Positions 1 to 7,089 of a stretch of 56,660 bases of DNA are shown in pieces. Source of the DNA: Sulfuricellaceae bacterium (GTDB lineage: Bacteria; Pseudomonadota; Gammaproteobacteria; Burkholderiales; Sulfuricellaceae); NCBI GenBank assembly GCA_030690895.1, contig JAUYFQ010000084.1:1-56660 (forward strand), written 5' to 3'. The first letter of the stretch is position 1. Each line of letters starts with the position of its first letter. The translations under genes and the position numbers were made by a program. The notes below the pieces were generated by a model. The model ran no database searches. It was not told the origin of the DNA and saw nothing but the letters and a program-made list of their open reading frames with translations.

Positions 1-111
1 CTTTATCAGAAGGGCATCAAAGTGAGTGACCAGGCGTTCTCGACGATCCGCATAGACAGAGATGATTTCCATGGCGAATGGAACTATGTGATTAGTCCAA
101 ATACCATGTAA
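1..111 (+). pseudogene. 3' end of an ISAzo13-like transposase gene (cut by window edge)
   Basis: Frame 1 is open from the first base and encodes 36 residues before TAA at 109-111. The peptide contains KGIKVSD and FHGEWNY, which I recognise from the C-terminus of ISAzo13-family transposases. Only the tail is visible, so it is not possible to say whether the upstream part is intact. It abuts the broken integrase on the opposite strand, with the two stop codons four bases apart, so the insertion may have removed the 3' part of that gene. The family call rests on memory of the motif and not on a search. Confidence 0.6.
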
Positions 112-115
112 AAGT

Positions 116-535
116 TCATTTTATTGTTTTATGAGTCCTTAGCGTTGCAATGAGTTTGCGACCGTGCCATATCTCGCGCATACCATCCGGAAAACTCACA
201 AGGCGCATGGATTGCAGGTTTTTAATCAGGTCAGCTTTGCGCCGCGTATTCTCTTCTTGAAATCGTGCGCGTTCTTTTTTGCGCTCTTCGCTGGGGTCAA
301 TACTGGCCACCAGCAGTTCAAGAGCATCCAGCCTAAGCGCCCGCGCATCGACAAGGCTTACCGCTGGATATACTCCAAGTGCCAAAGTTTTTTGTTTCCC
401 AGCGAAGCGGTAATCGAGACGCCAATACTTCGCGCCGTTGGGTTGAACCAGTAGATACATGCCGCCGCCGTCTGCCTGCTTAAATGGCCCGTCTTTTGGT
501 TTTACATTCTCGATTAGATGTCCATCCAGAGCCAT
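116..535 (-). pseudogene. N-terminal fragment of a P4-type tyrosine integrase
   Basis: The 139-aa product opens with the DUF4102 arm-binding domain typical of P4-like integrases: an N-terminal segment running to DGGGMYLLV, then KYWRLDYRFAGKQKTLALG and YPAVSLVDAR, to about residue 95. A full integrase of this type is about 400 aa. Here the core-binding and catalytic domains are absent, and the last 35-40 residues do not resemble the family. The gene starts 180 bp from a tRNA-Thr 3' fragment at 712-759, the usual place for an integrase next to its att site, so it belongs to an older island at the same tRNA. The transposase tail at 1-111 lies where the missing 3' half should be. It is almost certainly inactive. 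Confidence 0.75.
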
Positions 536-546
536 TCTTGCTGCCT

Positions 547-600
547 TTTGTTGGTTACTACTTTGTTGGTATAGCCAATGACCAACAAATATACCAACAA
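547..600. repeat. Cluster of TTTGTTGGT repeats (putative integrase arm sites)
   Basis: TTTGTTGGT occurs at 547-555 and 562-570, and its reverse complement at 581-589 and 593-600 (the last matches 8 of 9). The inner pair forms an inverted repeat extended by TATA (TTGTTGGTATA/TATACCAACAA). The cluster sits just upstream of the broken P4-type integrase and between it and the tRNA fragment. Arm-type sites or an autoregulatory operator of that integrase would be expected there. The repeats are seen directly; the role is inferred. Confidence 0.5.
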
Positions 601-648
601 TAATTCAGGATTGCAAAGGACTGGATTGGACTGGTATGGACGTAAAAA

Positions 649-686
649 AGGCCAGGAACCTTGTATTTATTGGGGTTTCTGGCCTT
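649..686 (-). terminator. Rho-independent terminator, probably the original one of tRNA-Thr
   Basis: AAGGCCAG at 649-656 pairs with CTGGCCTT at 679-686. On the minus strand the stem is followed by a run of T (the A-run at 644-649 read in reverse). It lies just beyond the tRNA-Thr 3' fragment in the direction of tRNA transcription. It therefore probably terminated tRNA-Thr, or the preceding att junction, before the 7.2 kb element moved the intact tRNA away. Confidence 0.6.
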
Positions 687-711
687 CTTTGGACTGCTTT
701 GGAACGTGTGC

Positions 712-759
712 TGGTGCCGGATGTCGGAATCGAACTGACGACCTTCGCATTACAAGTGC
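712..759 (-). repeat. Distal attachment site: 48-bp copy of the tRNA-Thr 3' part
   Basis: These 48 bases are identical to 7903-7950 and correspond, on the minus strand, to the tRNA-Thr gene from the anticodon loop to the encoded CCA end. Beyond 759 the sequence diverges from the tRNA, so this is a fragment and not a second tRNA. Such a direct repeat is the hallmark of site-specific integration into a tRNA gene. It defines the distal border of the element. Confidence 0.92.
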
Positions 760-875
760 CGGGCAATCAGCACTTATCCACAGGCTAAAACAAACTAGCG
801 CAATTAAAACAATAATTTATTGCTTTGTAATTGTGCCTATCTATTGAGCGTTACGCCCTGTTTTTAGGTGAATGT

Positions 876-891
876 GTGACGTGAGTGTGAC
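876..891 (+). repeat. Iteron-like repeat copy 1 (GTGAC-GTGA-GTGTGAC)
   Basis: This 16-bp repeat belongs to a set of four in the element sharing GTGAC-N4-GTGTGAC. It lies between the two DnaA boxes. It is a candidate binding site for the element's primase-helicase, or for integrase as an arm site. Confidence 0.6.
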
Positions 892-930
892 TGACAACAT
901 CATAATTGCTTGAGGTTATCCACAGAAAAA

Positions 931-946
931 GTGACGCCGGTGTGAC
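931..946 (+). repeat. Iteron-like repeat copy 2 (GTGAC-GCCG-GTGTGAC)
   Basis: Same 16-bp motif and orientation as copy 1, 55 bp further on, just after the second DnaA box. Both copies are followed by TGACAA, so the repeat unit on this side is really 22 bp. Confidence 0.6.
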
Positions 947-1035
947 TGACAAGGGCATAACTGCCAACATCCTGGATTAAAGTTTTTTGAAGTAGCTGGC
1001 AGCCAACACTGACCGCGTTTAGTGCTGCCTGAATC

Positions 1036-1293
1036 TCAACTTTTCTCAGTCTGTAGCGGCTCACGTCTCGCGCATTCGATCAATCGCGCCAGCATCAGGT
1101 GAAGCCAGCGGCTGCTATATCCAACGGCAAACTTCCCATCGATCAGTTGGTCGACACTGATAACCCCGCTCACCATGTCATCAGCCCATGCGATAGCGGC
1201 GGCGGCCTCTTTGGCTTCGTATTGCGCCAGGCGGGTGGCTTCTTCACTGGTGAGCTGCCTAGATGCTTTTTTGGTGCGTTGCCTAACTGCCAT
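1036..1293 (-). CDS. Small hypothetical protein of the element (85 aa)
   Basis: The protein is basic at the N-terminus (MAVRQRTKKASRQ), with an Ala/Glu-rich helix-prone middle around residues 17-40 and no signal peptide, membrane segment or Cys motif. The ATG at 1293 has AAGGA ten bases upstream. It is the last gene of the leftward transcription unit and ends next to the putative origin, so a copy-control or partition-like accessory role is possible. I do not recognise the family. Confidence 0.5.
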   Translation of the reverse strand: MAVRQRTKKASRQLTSEEATRLAQYEAKEAAAAIAWADDMVSGVISVDQLIDGKFAVGYSSRWLHLMLARLIECARREPLQTEKS

Positions 1294-1447
1294 ATCAGAG
1301 AATCCTTATATTCGTTTTAAGCTAATTCTAGGCGCTCTTGCGTGCCTAGATGATACCTTGGCAGCAATCGCTACCGGAAACGCAACGGCGGCCATTCTGG
1401 TGGCATCCTTGTGCCATTGCAGGCCCACACTTTCCACCACAGCGCTC

Positions 1448-1639
1448 TTACGTTAGCGAATTCTTCACGAAATGCGAGGTCAACGGCTGTGGGTTTGCTG
1501 TGGGTTTCGCGTTGCGTTGCGTTTCCGGTAAAGCATCAAGCGCGGCCTGCTCGCCCTGGTGCTGGTACGTCATAACCAGCCTGCCCAGGCTCCCGGCGCG
1601 GGCCTGCTCGATTGTTACAACTCTCTGTCTCAGTCTCAT
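1448..1639 (-). CDS. Small hypothetical protein of the element (63 aa)
   Basis: The ATG at 1639 is preceded by a good GGAG ribosome-binding site eight bases away, the best support that this short frame is real. The product is basic (RLRQRVVTIEQARAGSLGRLV) with a probable short helical pair and no known motif. It lies 16 bp after the stop of the HPD-motif gene on the same strand, so it is probably co-transcribed with the primase cassette. Function unknown. Confidence 0.5.
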   Translation of the reverse strand: MRLRQRVVTIEQARAGSLGRLVMTYQHQGEQAALDALPETQRNAKPTANPQPLTSHFVKNSLT

Positions 1640-1655
1640 GGTTCACTTCTCCAAG

Positions 1656-1898
1656 TTATGCCCGAAGGCTCAAAAGGTATTGCGTAGCCTTGACGCTCAT
1701 CTCGTTGTCGCCGTGGCGGTCTGGGTGGCACAGTCGCACCAGCCGGTTAAGCATGTCGGGCGGAATGGCGGCGGCGGGTTGCGCTTTGTGCTGTTCCACC
1801 TCGAACGCCAGCCGGAAAACCTGCCCCCGCAAAAACTTCACCTCTTGCGCCAGGGCGTTGCGCTCGACTTCGATCTGGTGGGCGCGGTTGCTTGCCAT
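1656..1898 (-). CDS. Small coiled-coil protein with J-domain-like HPD motif (80 aa)
   Basis: From the ATG at 1898 the product starts MASNRAHQIEVERNAL. It has a predicted coiled coil at about residues 8-40, then MLNRLVRLCHPDRHGDNE, which resembles helix II, the HPD loop and the beginning of helix III of DnaJ J-domains. HPD is the triad that stimulates DnaK ATPase. A full J-domain is about 70 aa; here only the central part is recognisable. Its 5' half overlaps the 3' end of the primase gene in another frame by about 150 bp. A possible role is recruiting host DnaK to remodel replication proteins, as lambda replication needs host DnaJ/DnaK, but that is inference. An in-frame TTG at 1916 is a less likely start. 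Confidence 0.6.
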   Translation of the reverse strand: MASNRAHQIEVERNALAQEVKFLRGQVFRLAFEVEQHKAQPAAAIPPDMLNRLVRLCHPDRHGDNEMSVKATQYLLSLRA

Positions 1899-3744
1899 CG
1901 GCAGCAGCGCCAGCAATCGCGGCTTTCAACTCCGGCAACAGGTCTTTGACCTTTGGTGCTCTATCGCGTAGATCGGCGGTCATGTCCACAAGTAACCCAA
2001 AGTCGTTACGCAGTAACGTAATCACGTCCCGGGTGGCCTTGCCGTTTGACTTCACCACGGCCCCCATAACAATGCAATCGGGCGCGTAGTCCCTGCCCAG
2101 GGTGGTGCATGTGGCCCTTGCTTTCGCCATCGGCATGGGCCACAAAGCATAGGCGCAACGAACGCCATCAACCAAAGCCCCCGAACCCCTTACGGCCTCC
2201 CTTGCTTGCGCGGGCGTTTCAATATCGCGTTGCTTGCTGAAATGGTGCGAGATAATCACGGCGGCCCCGGTTTCAGATGCCAGCGCGGCAAGCCTGGAAC
2301 AAACCGCTTGCGCGGCTCCGGCATCATTCAGGTCGCACGCTGCCAAAGGTTGCAGGGGATCAAGCACAATCAGCTTGAGGTTTTTCATGGCGATCAATTG
2401 GCGCGTCAGCTCTACCCATGCAGGCGTGGCGCTCACCACTCCGGCGCGGTCTGCCTGGAACAGCGGGCGAACCCCTCCGGCGTCTGGCAGGCTCACCACG
2501 TACAGGCGCGACGGGATTTCGCCCATGCTGGCCAGGCGGCTATGCACCTCGATTGCGTCATCTTCCGAAGTCACCAGCACGGCGGCCCCGGTGGCCTGTA
2601 GCACCCCGCCAAATAGAACCGGGCGCATCAGGTCATCATCCGAACCAGCAGCTACTTCACGCGCCAGTTGCAACAGGCTGAAACTCTTGCCCACTCCCCC
2701 GGCTGCGGCAACCAGTGCAGGCTTGCCCATCGGGAACACGCCAGAAACCAGCATTTCCCGGCGCGGCGGCTCGCCTGTGAAGCGGTCTTGCGCGTGCCAG
2801 TCGGCAAGATCAAACCACGTTGATTTTGAGTCGCCATGCAGCGCGGCATCAATCAACCGGCGAACAGCTCCGGCTCCGGCCTCTTGCGCCATGTCGTTAA
2901 AGTCCGAACCGGCTGCCCCCTGAAACTTCGGGAGTGCCAGCATTGCGCCGGTCAACTCAGCGGCGGCGGTGGCCTTTGTCCGGCCTGGATTATCCGGTCT
3001 GGCGCGGTCATCATCGCCACAGACAAGGCGCGCATGGTTCGGGTAACGCTCCTTTATCATGCAGGCCACTGTGCCCAGATTTCCAGCCATGAAACAGCAG
3101 AAAACCGGGTGGCCGGTGGCTTCGTGCAAGGTGGCAGCGGTGGCGAAGCCCTCGGCAAGCAAGACGGGGTTATCCGGCGTCACTGTGCCCAGCAAACACC
3201 AGCCCCCGGCCATCTTGCCCCCGGTCATGAATCGCTTTGAACCATCGGTGGCTATGAACTGAATTGACTGGATTTCACCATCAGCGCCACGAACGGGAAC
3301 CATCAGGCGGCCATCGTCACTCAGTCGGGCAATGTGGGGCTTGATACCCTTCTTTGCCAGATAGGGAAACTCAGGTTTTAACAGGTTGGCATCCTTCCAC
3401 ATGGCGCGTGCTTTTTCGGCTCCGGCCTGGTAATCGGCTTCCCTTTCCGCCTCGGCAGACTGGCGCAAGGCTTCGGCCTGTTGCCGCCATGAATCGCGCT
3501 CTTGTGGCGTTGCTTCGCGCCCGTTGCTTCGCTGCCAAACGAATTCAACACCTTCACGCCAGCACCCAAACACGGCGCCATTGCCATCAGGAAACAGGCG
3601 AAGCCATCCGGCCTTGTCGCTTCCCCCCTTGGGGTTTGTCGAGAACCTCAACAGCTTCCCCGGCTCCGGCTCGCCAGGGTATGGCAGGCCAGCAAGGGCG
3701 AACGACTCAAGCAAAGTATCAGCAAAAATCAGGTTGTCTGTCAT
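1747..3744 (-). CDS. TOPRIM primase fused to AAA (RepA-like) helicase
   Basis: The 665-aa replication protein has an N-terminal region with a zinc-finger-like or DUF3987/Prim-like fold up to about residue 130, then a TOPRIM domain (LLAEGFATA near 198 with the catalytic Glu, and CGDDDRA near 247). The C-terminal RecA-like ATPase has Walker A AAGGVGKSF near 345, Walker B LIVLDPLQP, and a sensor-like IISHHFSK. This layout occurs in primase-helicases of P4-like satellites, phages and small integrative plasmids, where the protein primes and unwinds at the element's own origin. The ATG at 3744 overlaps the RuvC-like stop (ATGA) and is preferred to the ATG 15 bases upstream. The last 50 residues are Arg/Pro/Gly-rich and overlap the next gene out of frame, so the C-terminus may be an artefact of a shifted stop. 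Confidence 0.85.
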   Translation of the reverse strand: MTDNLIFADTLLESFALAGLPYPGEPEPGKLLRFSTNPKGGSDKAGWLRLFPDGNGAVFGCWREGVEFVWQRSNGREATPQERDSWRQQAEALRQSAEAEREADYQAGAEKARAMWKDANLLKPEFPYLAKKGIKPHIARLSDDGRLMVPVRGADGEIQSIQFIATDGSKRFMTGGKMAGGWCLLGTVTPDNPVLLAEGFATAATLHEATGHPVFCCFMAGNLGTVACMIKERYPNHARLVCGDDDRARPDNPGRTKATAAAELTGAMLALPKFQGAAGSDFNDMAQEAGAGAVRRLIDAALHGDSKSTWFDLADWHAQDRFTGEPPRREMLVSGVFPMGKPALVAAAGGVGKSFSLLQLAREVAAGSDDDLMRPVLFGGVLQATGAAVLVTSEDDAIEVHSRLASMGEIPSRLYVVSLPDAGGVRPLFQADRAGVVSATPAWVELTRQLIAMKNLKLIVLDPLQPLAACDLNDAGAAQAVCSRLAALASETGAAVIISHHFSKQRDIETPAQAREAVRGSGALVDGVRCAYALWPMPMAKARATCTTLGRDYAPDCIVMGAVVKSNGKATRDVITLLRNDFGLLVDMTADLRDRAPKVKDLLPELKAAIAGAAADGKQPRPPDRSRAQRPGARGEVFAGAGFPAGVRGGTAQSATRRRHSARHA

Positions 3745-4217
3745 GTCCTGCGCTCCCATGCCTGCAAAGCCAGTAGCAGGGATTCGGCTCGGCCATCATC
3801 CTTGACGCGGGCGAGCAGGCTTGTGGCGTCTGGCAGCAGGCGCTTTGCCGTGGTGATGCTTACCCCCTTGTCGGCTCCGGGCGGAATACCGGCGCGGCGT
3901 TTCCACTGGGCGGGCTGTACCAAGTCATGAGGCAAACCCAGGGTGGCTAGTACGGCAAGGATGCCACCAAAGGTATGACCGAAGGAAAAGGCCCCCACGG
4001 CTCCTTCCCCCGGCCTGCTGCCCACACGCTCCACCAGCACGAAGGCGGGCGAATGTTCACGAAGCACGGCAGCAAGCCCCGCAAAGTCAACTTGCTTGCG
4101 TCCGGTGGTGGTGGGCGAGGTGGGCATATCCAGCACGGCAGAGAACGCGCCCTGTTCGGTCACAAAGCCGATTGCTCCACTCACTCCGGGATCAATTCCG
4201 CAGAATAGGCGGCTCAT
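3741..4217 (-). CDS. RuvC-like Holliday junction resolvase
   Basis: The 158-aa protein begins FCGIDPGVSGAIGF, the first strand of the RNase H fold with the first catalytic Asp (D9). FVLVERVG near residue 62 supplies the central Glu, and KDDGRAESLLLA near 140 supplies the C-terminal Asp/Glu cluster; these four acidic positions bind the metals in RuvC. The segment between (QWKRRAGIPPG..K) is the usual basic patch. Phage and satellite versions resolve branched replication intermediates. The gene overlaps both neighbours by four bases (ATGA), so it is translationally coupled to the primase. It is distinct from chromosomal ruvC, which sits with ruvAB. Confidence 0.82.
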   Translation of the reverse strand: MSRLFCGIDPGVSGAIGFVTEQGAFSAVLDMPTSPTTTGRKQVDFAGLAAVLREHSPAFVLVERVGSRPGEGAVGAFSFGHTFGGILAVLATLGLPHDLVQPAQWKRRAGIPPGADKGVSITTAKRLLPDATSLLARVKDDGRAESLLLALQAWERRT

Positions 4218-4639
4218 TGGCTGCCCCCCTTTTTGCCCCAGTTTTCGCAGTGTCCAAAGGGGTCAACCGAACACAGAAAATCGAAGCAGAAATTAGGCTC
4301 GGCAGGGTGTCCGGGGTTGCCGTCAAAGGCGATGCACGTGGCGCATGCTCGCTTTACGGAATCAGCAGGCAGGTGATAACGGGCGATTGGGTTACGGCCT
4401 TCACCTTGATCAATCATGGTGGTGACAATAGGCCATCCATGCTCTTCTTTCAGGGCGAAAACATCAGCAGCCAGACGCCAGCCCCAGCCCCGGCGCAAAG
4501 CGTCGCCATGGGTTAGATGTGCGCCACCTCTCAGTGCTTCAAGGATTTCGGCGCGGCGGGTTGCAGGACGTGGCAGGGTGGGCGATAATTGCGCGGTACG
4601 GGCGCTCTCGATTGCGGTTTGATCGGGGGCGTTTTTCAT
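4214..4639 (-). CDS. Small winged-helix protein with Cys-rich tail
   Basis: The 141-aa product has, at about residues 25-80, a helix-turn-helix pattern (RRAEILEALRGGAHLTHGDA, then WGWRLAADVFALKEEHGWPI). This matches the wHTH proteins that phages and elements carry next to replication genes, which read through to a YHLP strand. The C-terminal 50 residues hold CATC, then C and C-x6-HCENW, so a small zinc-binding knuckle is likely. The start overlaps the upstream stop (ATGA), and the stop overlaps the RuvC-like start. It may be a regulator or a replication accessory; I cannot assign it further. Confidence 0.65.
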   Translation of the reverse strand: MKNAPDQTAIESARTAQLSPTLPRPATRRAEILEALRGGAHLTHGDALRRGWGWRLAADVFALKEEHGWPIVTTMIDQGEGRNPIARYHLPADSVKRACATCIAFDGNPGHPAEPNFCFDFLCSVDPFGHCENWGKKGGSQ

Positions 4640-4908
4640 TTTGCACTCCCAGCCAGCCAGGCGGCATACAACGGCAGGTTGATATAAACGCGCTTGCCCC
4701 GGCGAATGATTGCGCAGGTCGCACCCAGGCCATTACCCTTGATCTTGTCGCCTCGGCTGTTGGTGCGGTCATCAGCGTTAAAGATGTGGGCACGAACGGA
4801 AGCGGGTGTCAGCCCCAGGTGCGGGAAAGCTTTACAGGTACCCTCGATTGTCGCCAGTTGTGGCAGGGTGTGGGCTGGTTGTGGTGTGGTTACTTCGTTG
4901 GTTTGCAT
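4636..4908 (-). CDS. Small hypothetical protein, possible DNA-binding adaptor (90 aa)
   Basis: This is the first gene of the coupled cassette 4908 to 1656. The C-terminal half (GNGLGATCAIIRRGKRVYINLPLYAAWLA) resembles the second half of excisionase/AlpA-like or MerR-like small proteins, where a wing is followed by a helix ending in W/L. The N-terminal part (LPQLATIEGTCKAFPHLGLTPASVRAHIFN) could form the recognition helices. If so it would be a directionality or regulatory factor. No close family is recognised. Downstream coupling (ATGA at 4636-4639) supports it as a real gene. Confidence 0.6.
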   Translation of the reverse strand: MQTNEVTTPQPAHTLPQLATIEGTCKAFPHLGLTPASVRAHIFNADDRTNSRGDKIKGNGLGATCAIIRRGKRVYINLPLYAAWLAGSAK

Positions 4909-4987
4909 GGTAGTTTTCCGGTTTCACGCTGGATTGCGTGAACCGAATTACATTGCATGCGGGGTAGTGGGCAGGTAGAGTAGGCAG

Positions 4988-5008
4988 GTGGGCATTTTTG
5001 ATGCCCAC
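4988..5008. repeat. Perfect 8-bp inverted repeat between two element genes
   Basis: GTGGGCAT and ATGCCCAC are separated by five bases in the 108-bp gap between the 264-aa gene and the cassette. There is no U-run downstream on the minus strand, so it is at best a weak terminator. It could equally be an operator for the cassette promoter. Confidence 0.4.
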
Positions 5009-5016
5009 TTCAAAAC

Positions 5017-5811
5017 TCAAGCACTGGCGCGGGTTTGGCCTCTTGTCATTTTTGCGTGATTTGCCATTTGTACCTTACCGGCTTTCCTTGCTGCCCTCCA
5101 TCCGTGCTCAAATGAGTTGTCAGACATAAATGTTTTTGTGTCTTTCAAGCATTCCGCCATGATTGCCTTCTTTCCGCCGTTGGGTATTGCCAGCGGGTTA
5201 TAGTCAAGCGTCTTGGCTGTTGCCACAATGGCGGCCATTTGACGCGCCCTCACGCCCTGTGTCGCGTCACCCTCCTCTTCGTTCTGGTGCGGTTCAATCC
5301 AAGCATCCCCCAGCCAGGCCAGCACCAGCGCCCCCGGCGTTTCGCCAATGGAATGCAGCCAGGCGGAAAAATCAGCGGCGCTCGCCTCGTCATAGAGCGT
5401 TACGGCGTAGCGATGCCTTTCATTCGCACGTGCGACAGGTGTCCAAGTTTCAAGCGAATAGCTCACATTGGTTTGTTCGTCGCCAGATAAGAAGGTGGCT
5501 TGGCACGTTGTGCCATCAGGCCGGGTTTTCCCGCCTTCATCAATGCAGTCATCTAGCCAATGCCACCAGCACTCGCACCCCTCATGAGTGAAAGGCGGCT
5601 GCTTTTCTTTTTTCCATAGCGCGACCTCGCTTGTCGCCAGCTTTTTGCTTATCGCGTCAGCTTCGATAAGTTCGAATGGAATGCCCGATATTTCGGACAC
5701 GACAAGAAGCGGCAGCGATTCCGGCCAATTATCCAGACTGGCAAACGGCCCCGTGCGCAGAATGCGGTACTTTTTTCGTACGTTAAACCATTCTATGCGG
5801 CGGGCGCTCAT
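5017..5811 (-). CDS. Hypothetical protein coupled to integrase (264 aa)
   Basis: No enzyme motif is recognised. The N-terminal half has a Trp/Cys-containing patch (CECWWHWLDDCID near residue 80). The C-terminal part (AIPNGGKKAIMAECL..SDNSFEHGWRAARKAGKVQMAN) resembles a short helical module seen in assorted proteobacterial mobile-element proteins of unknown role. There is no membrane segment or signal peptide. Its ATG overlaps the integrase stop (ATGA), so the two are co-translated, which is uncommon and suggests a role in excision, integration control or maintenance. A defence or cargo role cannot be excluded. Confidence 0.6.
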   Translation of the reverse strand: MSARRIEWFNVRKKYRILRTGPFASLDNWPESLPLLVVSEISGIPFELIEADAISKKLATSEVALWKKEKQPPFTHEGCECWWHWLDDCIDEGGKTRPDGTTCQATFLSGDEQTNVSYSLETWTPVARANERHRYAVTLYDEASAADFSAWLHSIGETPGALVLAWLGDAWIEPHQNEEEGDATQGVRARQMAAIVATAKTLDYNPLAIPNGGKKAIMAECLKDTKTFMSDNSFEHGWRAARKAGKVQMANHAKMTRGQTRASA

Positions 5812-6875
5812 TGCTTACCCCCCAGCCCCAAACGCTCGGCAAGCATGTCGCCATGTTCAACAATCTTGCCTGGTGCAAGGTGCGAATAGCGAAGGGTCAT
5901 TTGCAACTGCCGGTGGCCTAGAATTCTCGCCACAGACACAAGGTCTACGCCAGACATGACAAGGTAACTTGCGGCGGTGTGTCTCAGGTCGTGCCAGTGG
6001 AAGTCATCTATGCCAGCGGCCTTCAAGACGGTTTCCCATGGCGTCCGAAGGTCTAGGTGGTCTGATTTCTTCGCTGCCCTGGTGGGGGGGAACACGTGGT
6101 CATCATGCAGCTGGCGAACTTTGGCGCGGGCTTCCAACAGCTCGAACGCCTCACCAGACAAGGGCAGGGCGCGGGCGTCCCCGTTCTTGGTTTCGCCCAG
6201 GGTTATCAGGCGGCGCTTGAAGTCGATTTGCTGCCAACGTAAGCCCATGATTTCGGCCTTCCTGCCCCCGGTGGTCAGTGATAACGCCACGGCGGTGTAA
6301 AGGTCTCGGTTGCTCGATTTCCTGCAGGCCAGCAACAGGCGCTCCATTTCCTCATCAGACAAAAACCGGACACGGGAATCAGCGTTGCCGGGCGTCCCGG
6401 CCTTCTCGCTGGGGTTGCGCTCCAACCATTGCAGCTCGGTTACGCCATAGCCCAGACAAGACGATAACGCGGCCATGATGCGCCTCACGGTGGCAGGTTT
6501 GCGCGGCGTACCCCTTGCGGTGGTTTCAGATAGCATCTTGTCGCGTAATTCGTTTATCCGTTGCGGGGTGATTTCGCCAAGAAAGCAGTCGCCCAGCAGG
6601 TCAAGCCACAGTTTCAAATGGCGCTCGGTATCGCCCCAGCTTTTCAGCTTCCCGGCCTGGTGCTTGGTGTAGCGCGTTATCAGCTCGCCAAAGGTATGGC
6701 GCTTGCTTGCCCCAAAGTGGCGGCCTGCTTTCATGTCTGATTCGATCTTGGCAGCCCAGGCGCGGGCATCGGTCAAACGTTCGAACGATGCGGATTCGGG
6801 CGAGAAGCCCCGCATTCTGATTTGTACCTGATAAACCGTTCCCCCTGGTGATTCGCGCTTGCGGATTGTTGCCAT
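5808..6875 (-). CDS. Tyrosine recombinase (phage-type integrase) of the element
   Basis: The 355-aa integrase has an N-terminal arm-binding/AP2-like domain (residues 1-50: MATIRKRES..VYQVQIRMRGF, then ASFERLTDARAWA), a SAM-like core-binding domain to about 165, and a catalytic domain with R205, H295-x-x-R298, H321 and nucleophile Y330 all present. The ATG at 6875 is preceded by a strong AGGGGG; the longer frame upstream lacks family similarity. It should catalyse recombination between the tRNA-Thr 3' end and the element att. It lies about 1 kb from the tRNA, with two small rightward genes in between, instead of directly beside it. Its stop overlaps the next gene. Confidence 0.93.
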   Translation of the reverse strand: MATIRKRESPGGTVYQVQIRMRGFSPESASFERLTDARAWAAKIESDMKAGRHFGASKRHTFGELITRYTKHQAGKLKSWGDTERHLKLWLDLLGDCFLGEITPQRINELRDKMLSETTARGTPRKPATVRRIMAALSSCLGYGVTELQWLERNPSEKAGTPGNADSRVRFLSDEEMERLLLACRKSSNRDLYTAVALSLTTGGRKAEIMGLRWQQIDFKRRLITLGETKNGDARALPLSGEAFELLEARAKVRQLHDDHVFPPTRAAKKSDHLDLRTPWETVLKAAGIDDFHWHDLRHTAASYLVMSGVDLVSVARILGHRQLQMTLRYSHLAPGKIVEHGDMLAERLGLGGKQ

Positions 6876-6915
6876 GTTTTCCCCCTTTGCTCGGTAATGC
6901 TGAATAAGTAAACAC

Positions 6916-6944
6916 AACATACAACAATCACGAATAAATAGCAA
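6916..6944 (-). promoter_or_regulatory. Possible sigma70 promoter of the integrase
   Basis: On the minus strand TTGCTA (6939-6944) is followed after 17 bases by TATGTT (6916-6921), about 40 bp before the integrase start. Both hexamers match consensus at four of six positions. Just upstream lie an inverted repeat CAGCAT/ATGCTG (6966-6986) and the 16-bp repeat at 7023-7038, candidate control sites of the divergent int/DUF5681 promoters. Confidence 0.35.
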
Positions 6945-7022
6945 CTCGGCATAGGCTATGCGATGCAGCATATTCACAACATGCTGTTTATCAACTGTTT
7001 ATTGAAACATCAGAAAATCGCT

Positions 7023-7038
7023 GTCACACTGTAGTCAC
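7023..7038 (-). repeat. Iteron-like repeat copy 3 (GTGAC-TACA-GTGTGAC)
   Basis: Minus-strand copy of the 16-bp element repeat, located in the divergent region between integrase and the DUF5681-like gene. A half match (GTGACGCC) at 7082-7089 abuts the start codon of the latter. The position suggests regulation of both operons by whatever binds the repeats. Confidence 0.55.
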
Positions 7039-7089
7039 TCATTCGGAAAAAACCGGGCGTTTTTGCCCATTTTTTAAGCAGGTGACGCC

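Larger units (their letters stand above)
774..946. other. Putative replication origin of the element
   Basis: Two perfect DnaA boxes, TTATCCACA at 774-782 and 916-924, lie in the same orientation. They flank an AT-rich stretch (about 785-870) that could unwind. Two copies of a 16-bp repeat, GTGAC-N4-GTGTGAC, lie at 876-891 and 931-946, each followed by TGACAA. DnaA boxes plus iterons plus an AT-rich region is the classical layout of plasmid and satellite origins. The element encodes its own primase-helicase, whose gene reads toward this region. The motifs are seen directly; origin function is inferred. The rest of the gene-free stretch 760-1035 holds nothing else I can name. Confidence 0.55.

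Noticed and set aside
578-847. 89-aa plus-strand frame across the distal att copy
   Set aside because: It runs through the terminator hairpin and the tRNA fragment, has no ribosome site and no family resemblance.
1350-1949. 199-aa plus-strand frame opposite the primase end
   Set aside because: Composition is that of a shadow of the minus-strand genes, with no start signal. The minus genes have ribosome sites and domain motifs.
5163-5591. 142-aa plus-strand frame opposite the 264-aa gene
   Set aside because: Low-complexity Arg/Ser/Pro shadow; the minus frame is coupled to integrase by an ATGA overlap.
7054-7075. GGGC-TTTTT-GCCC hairpin followed by T-run before the DUF5681-like gene
   Set aside because: The stem is only four base pairs and no plus-strand gene precedes it, so it is too weak to call a terminator.
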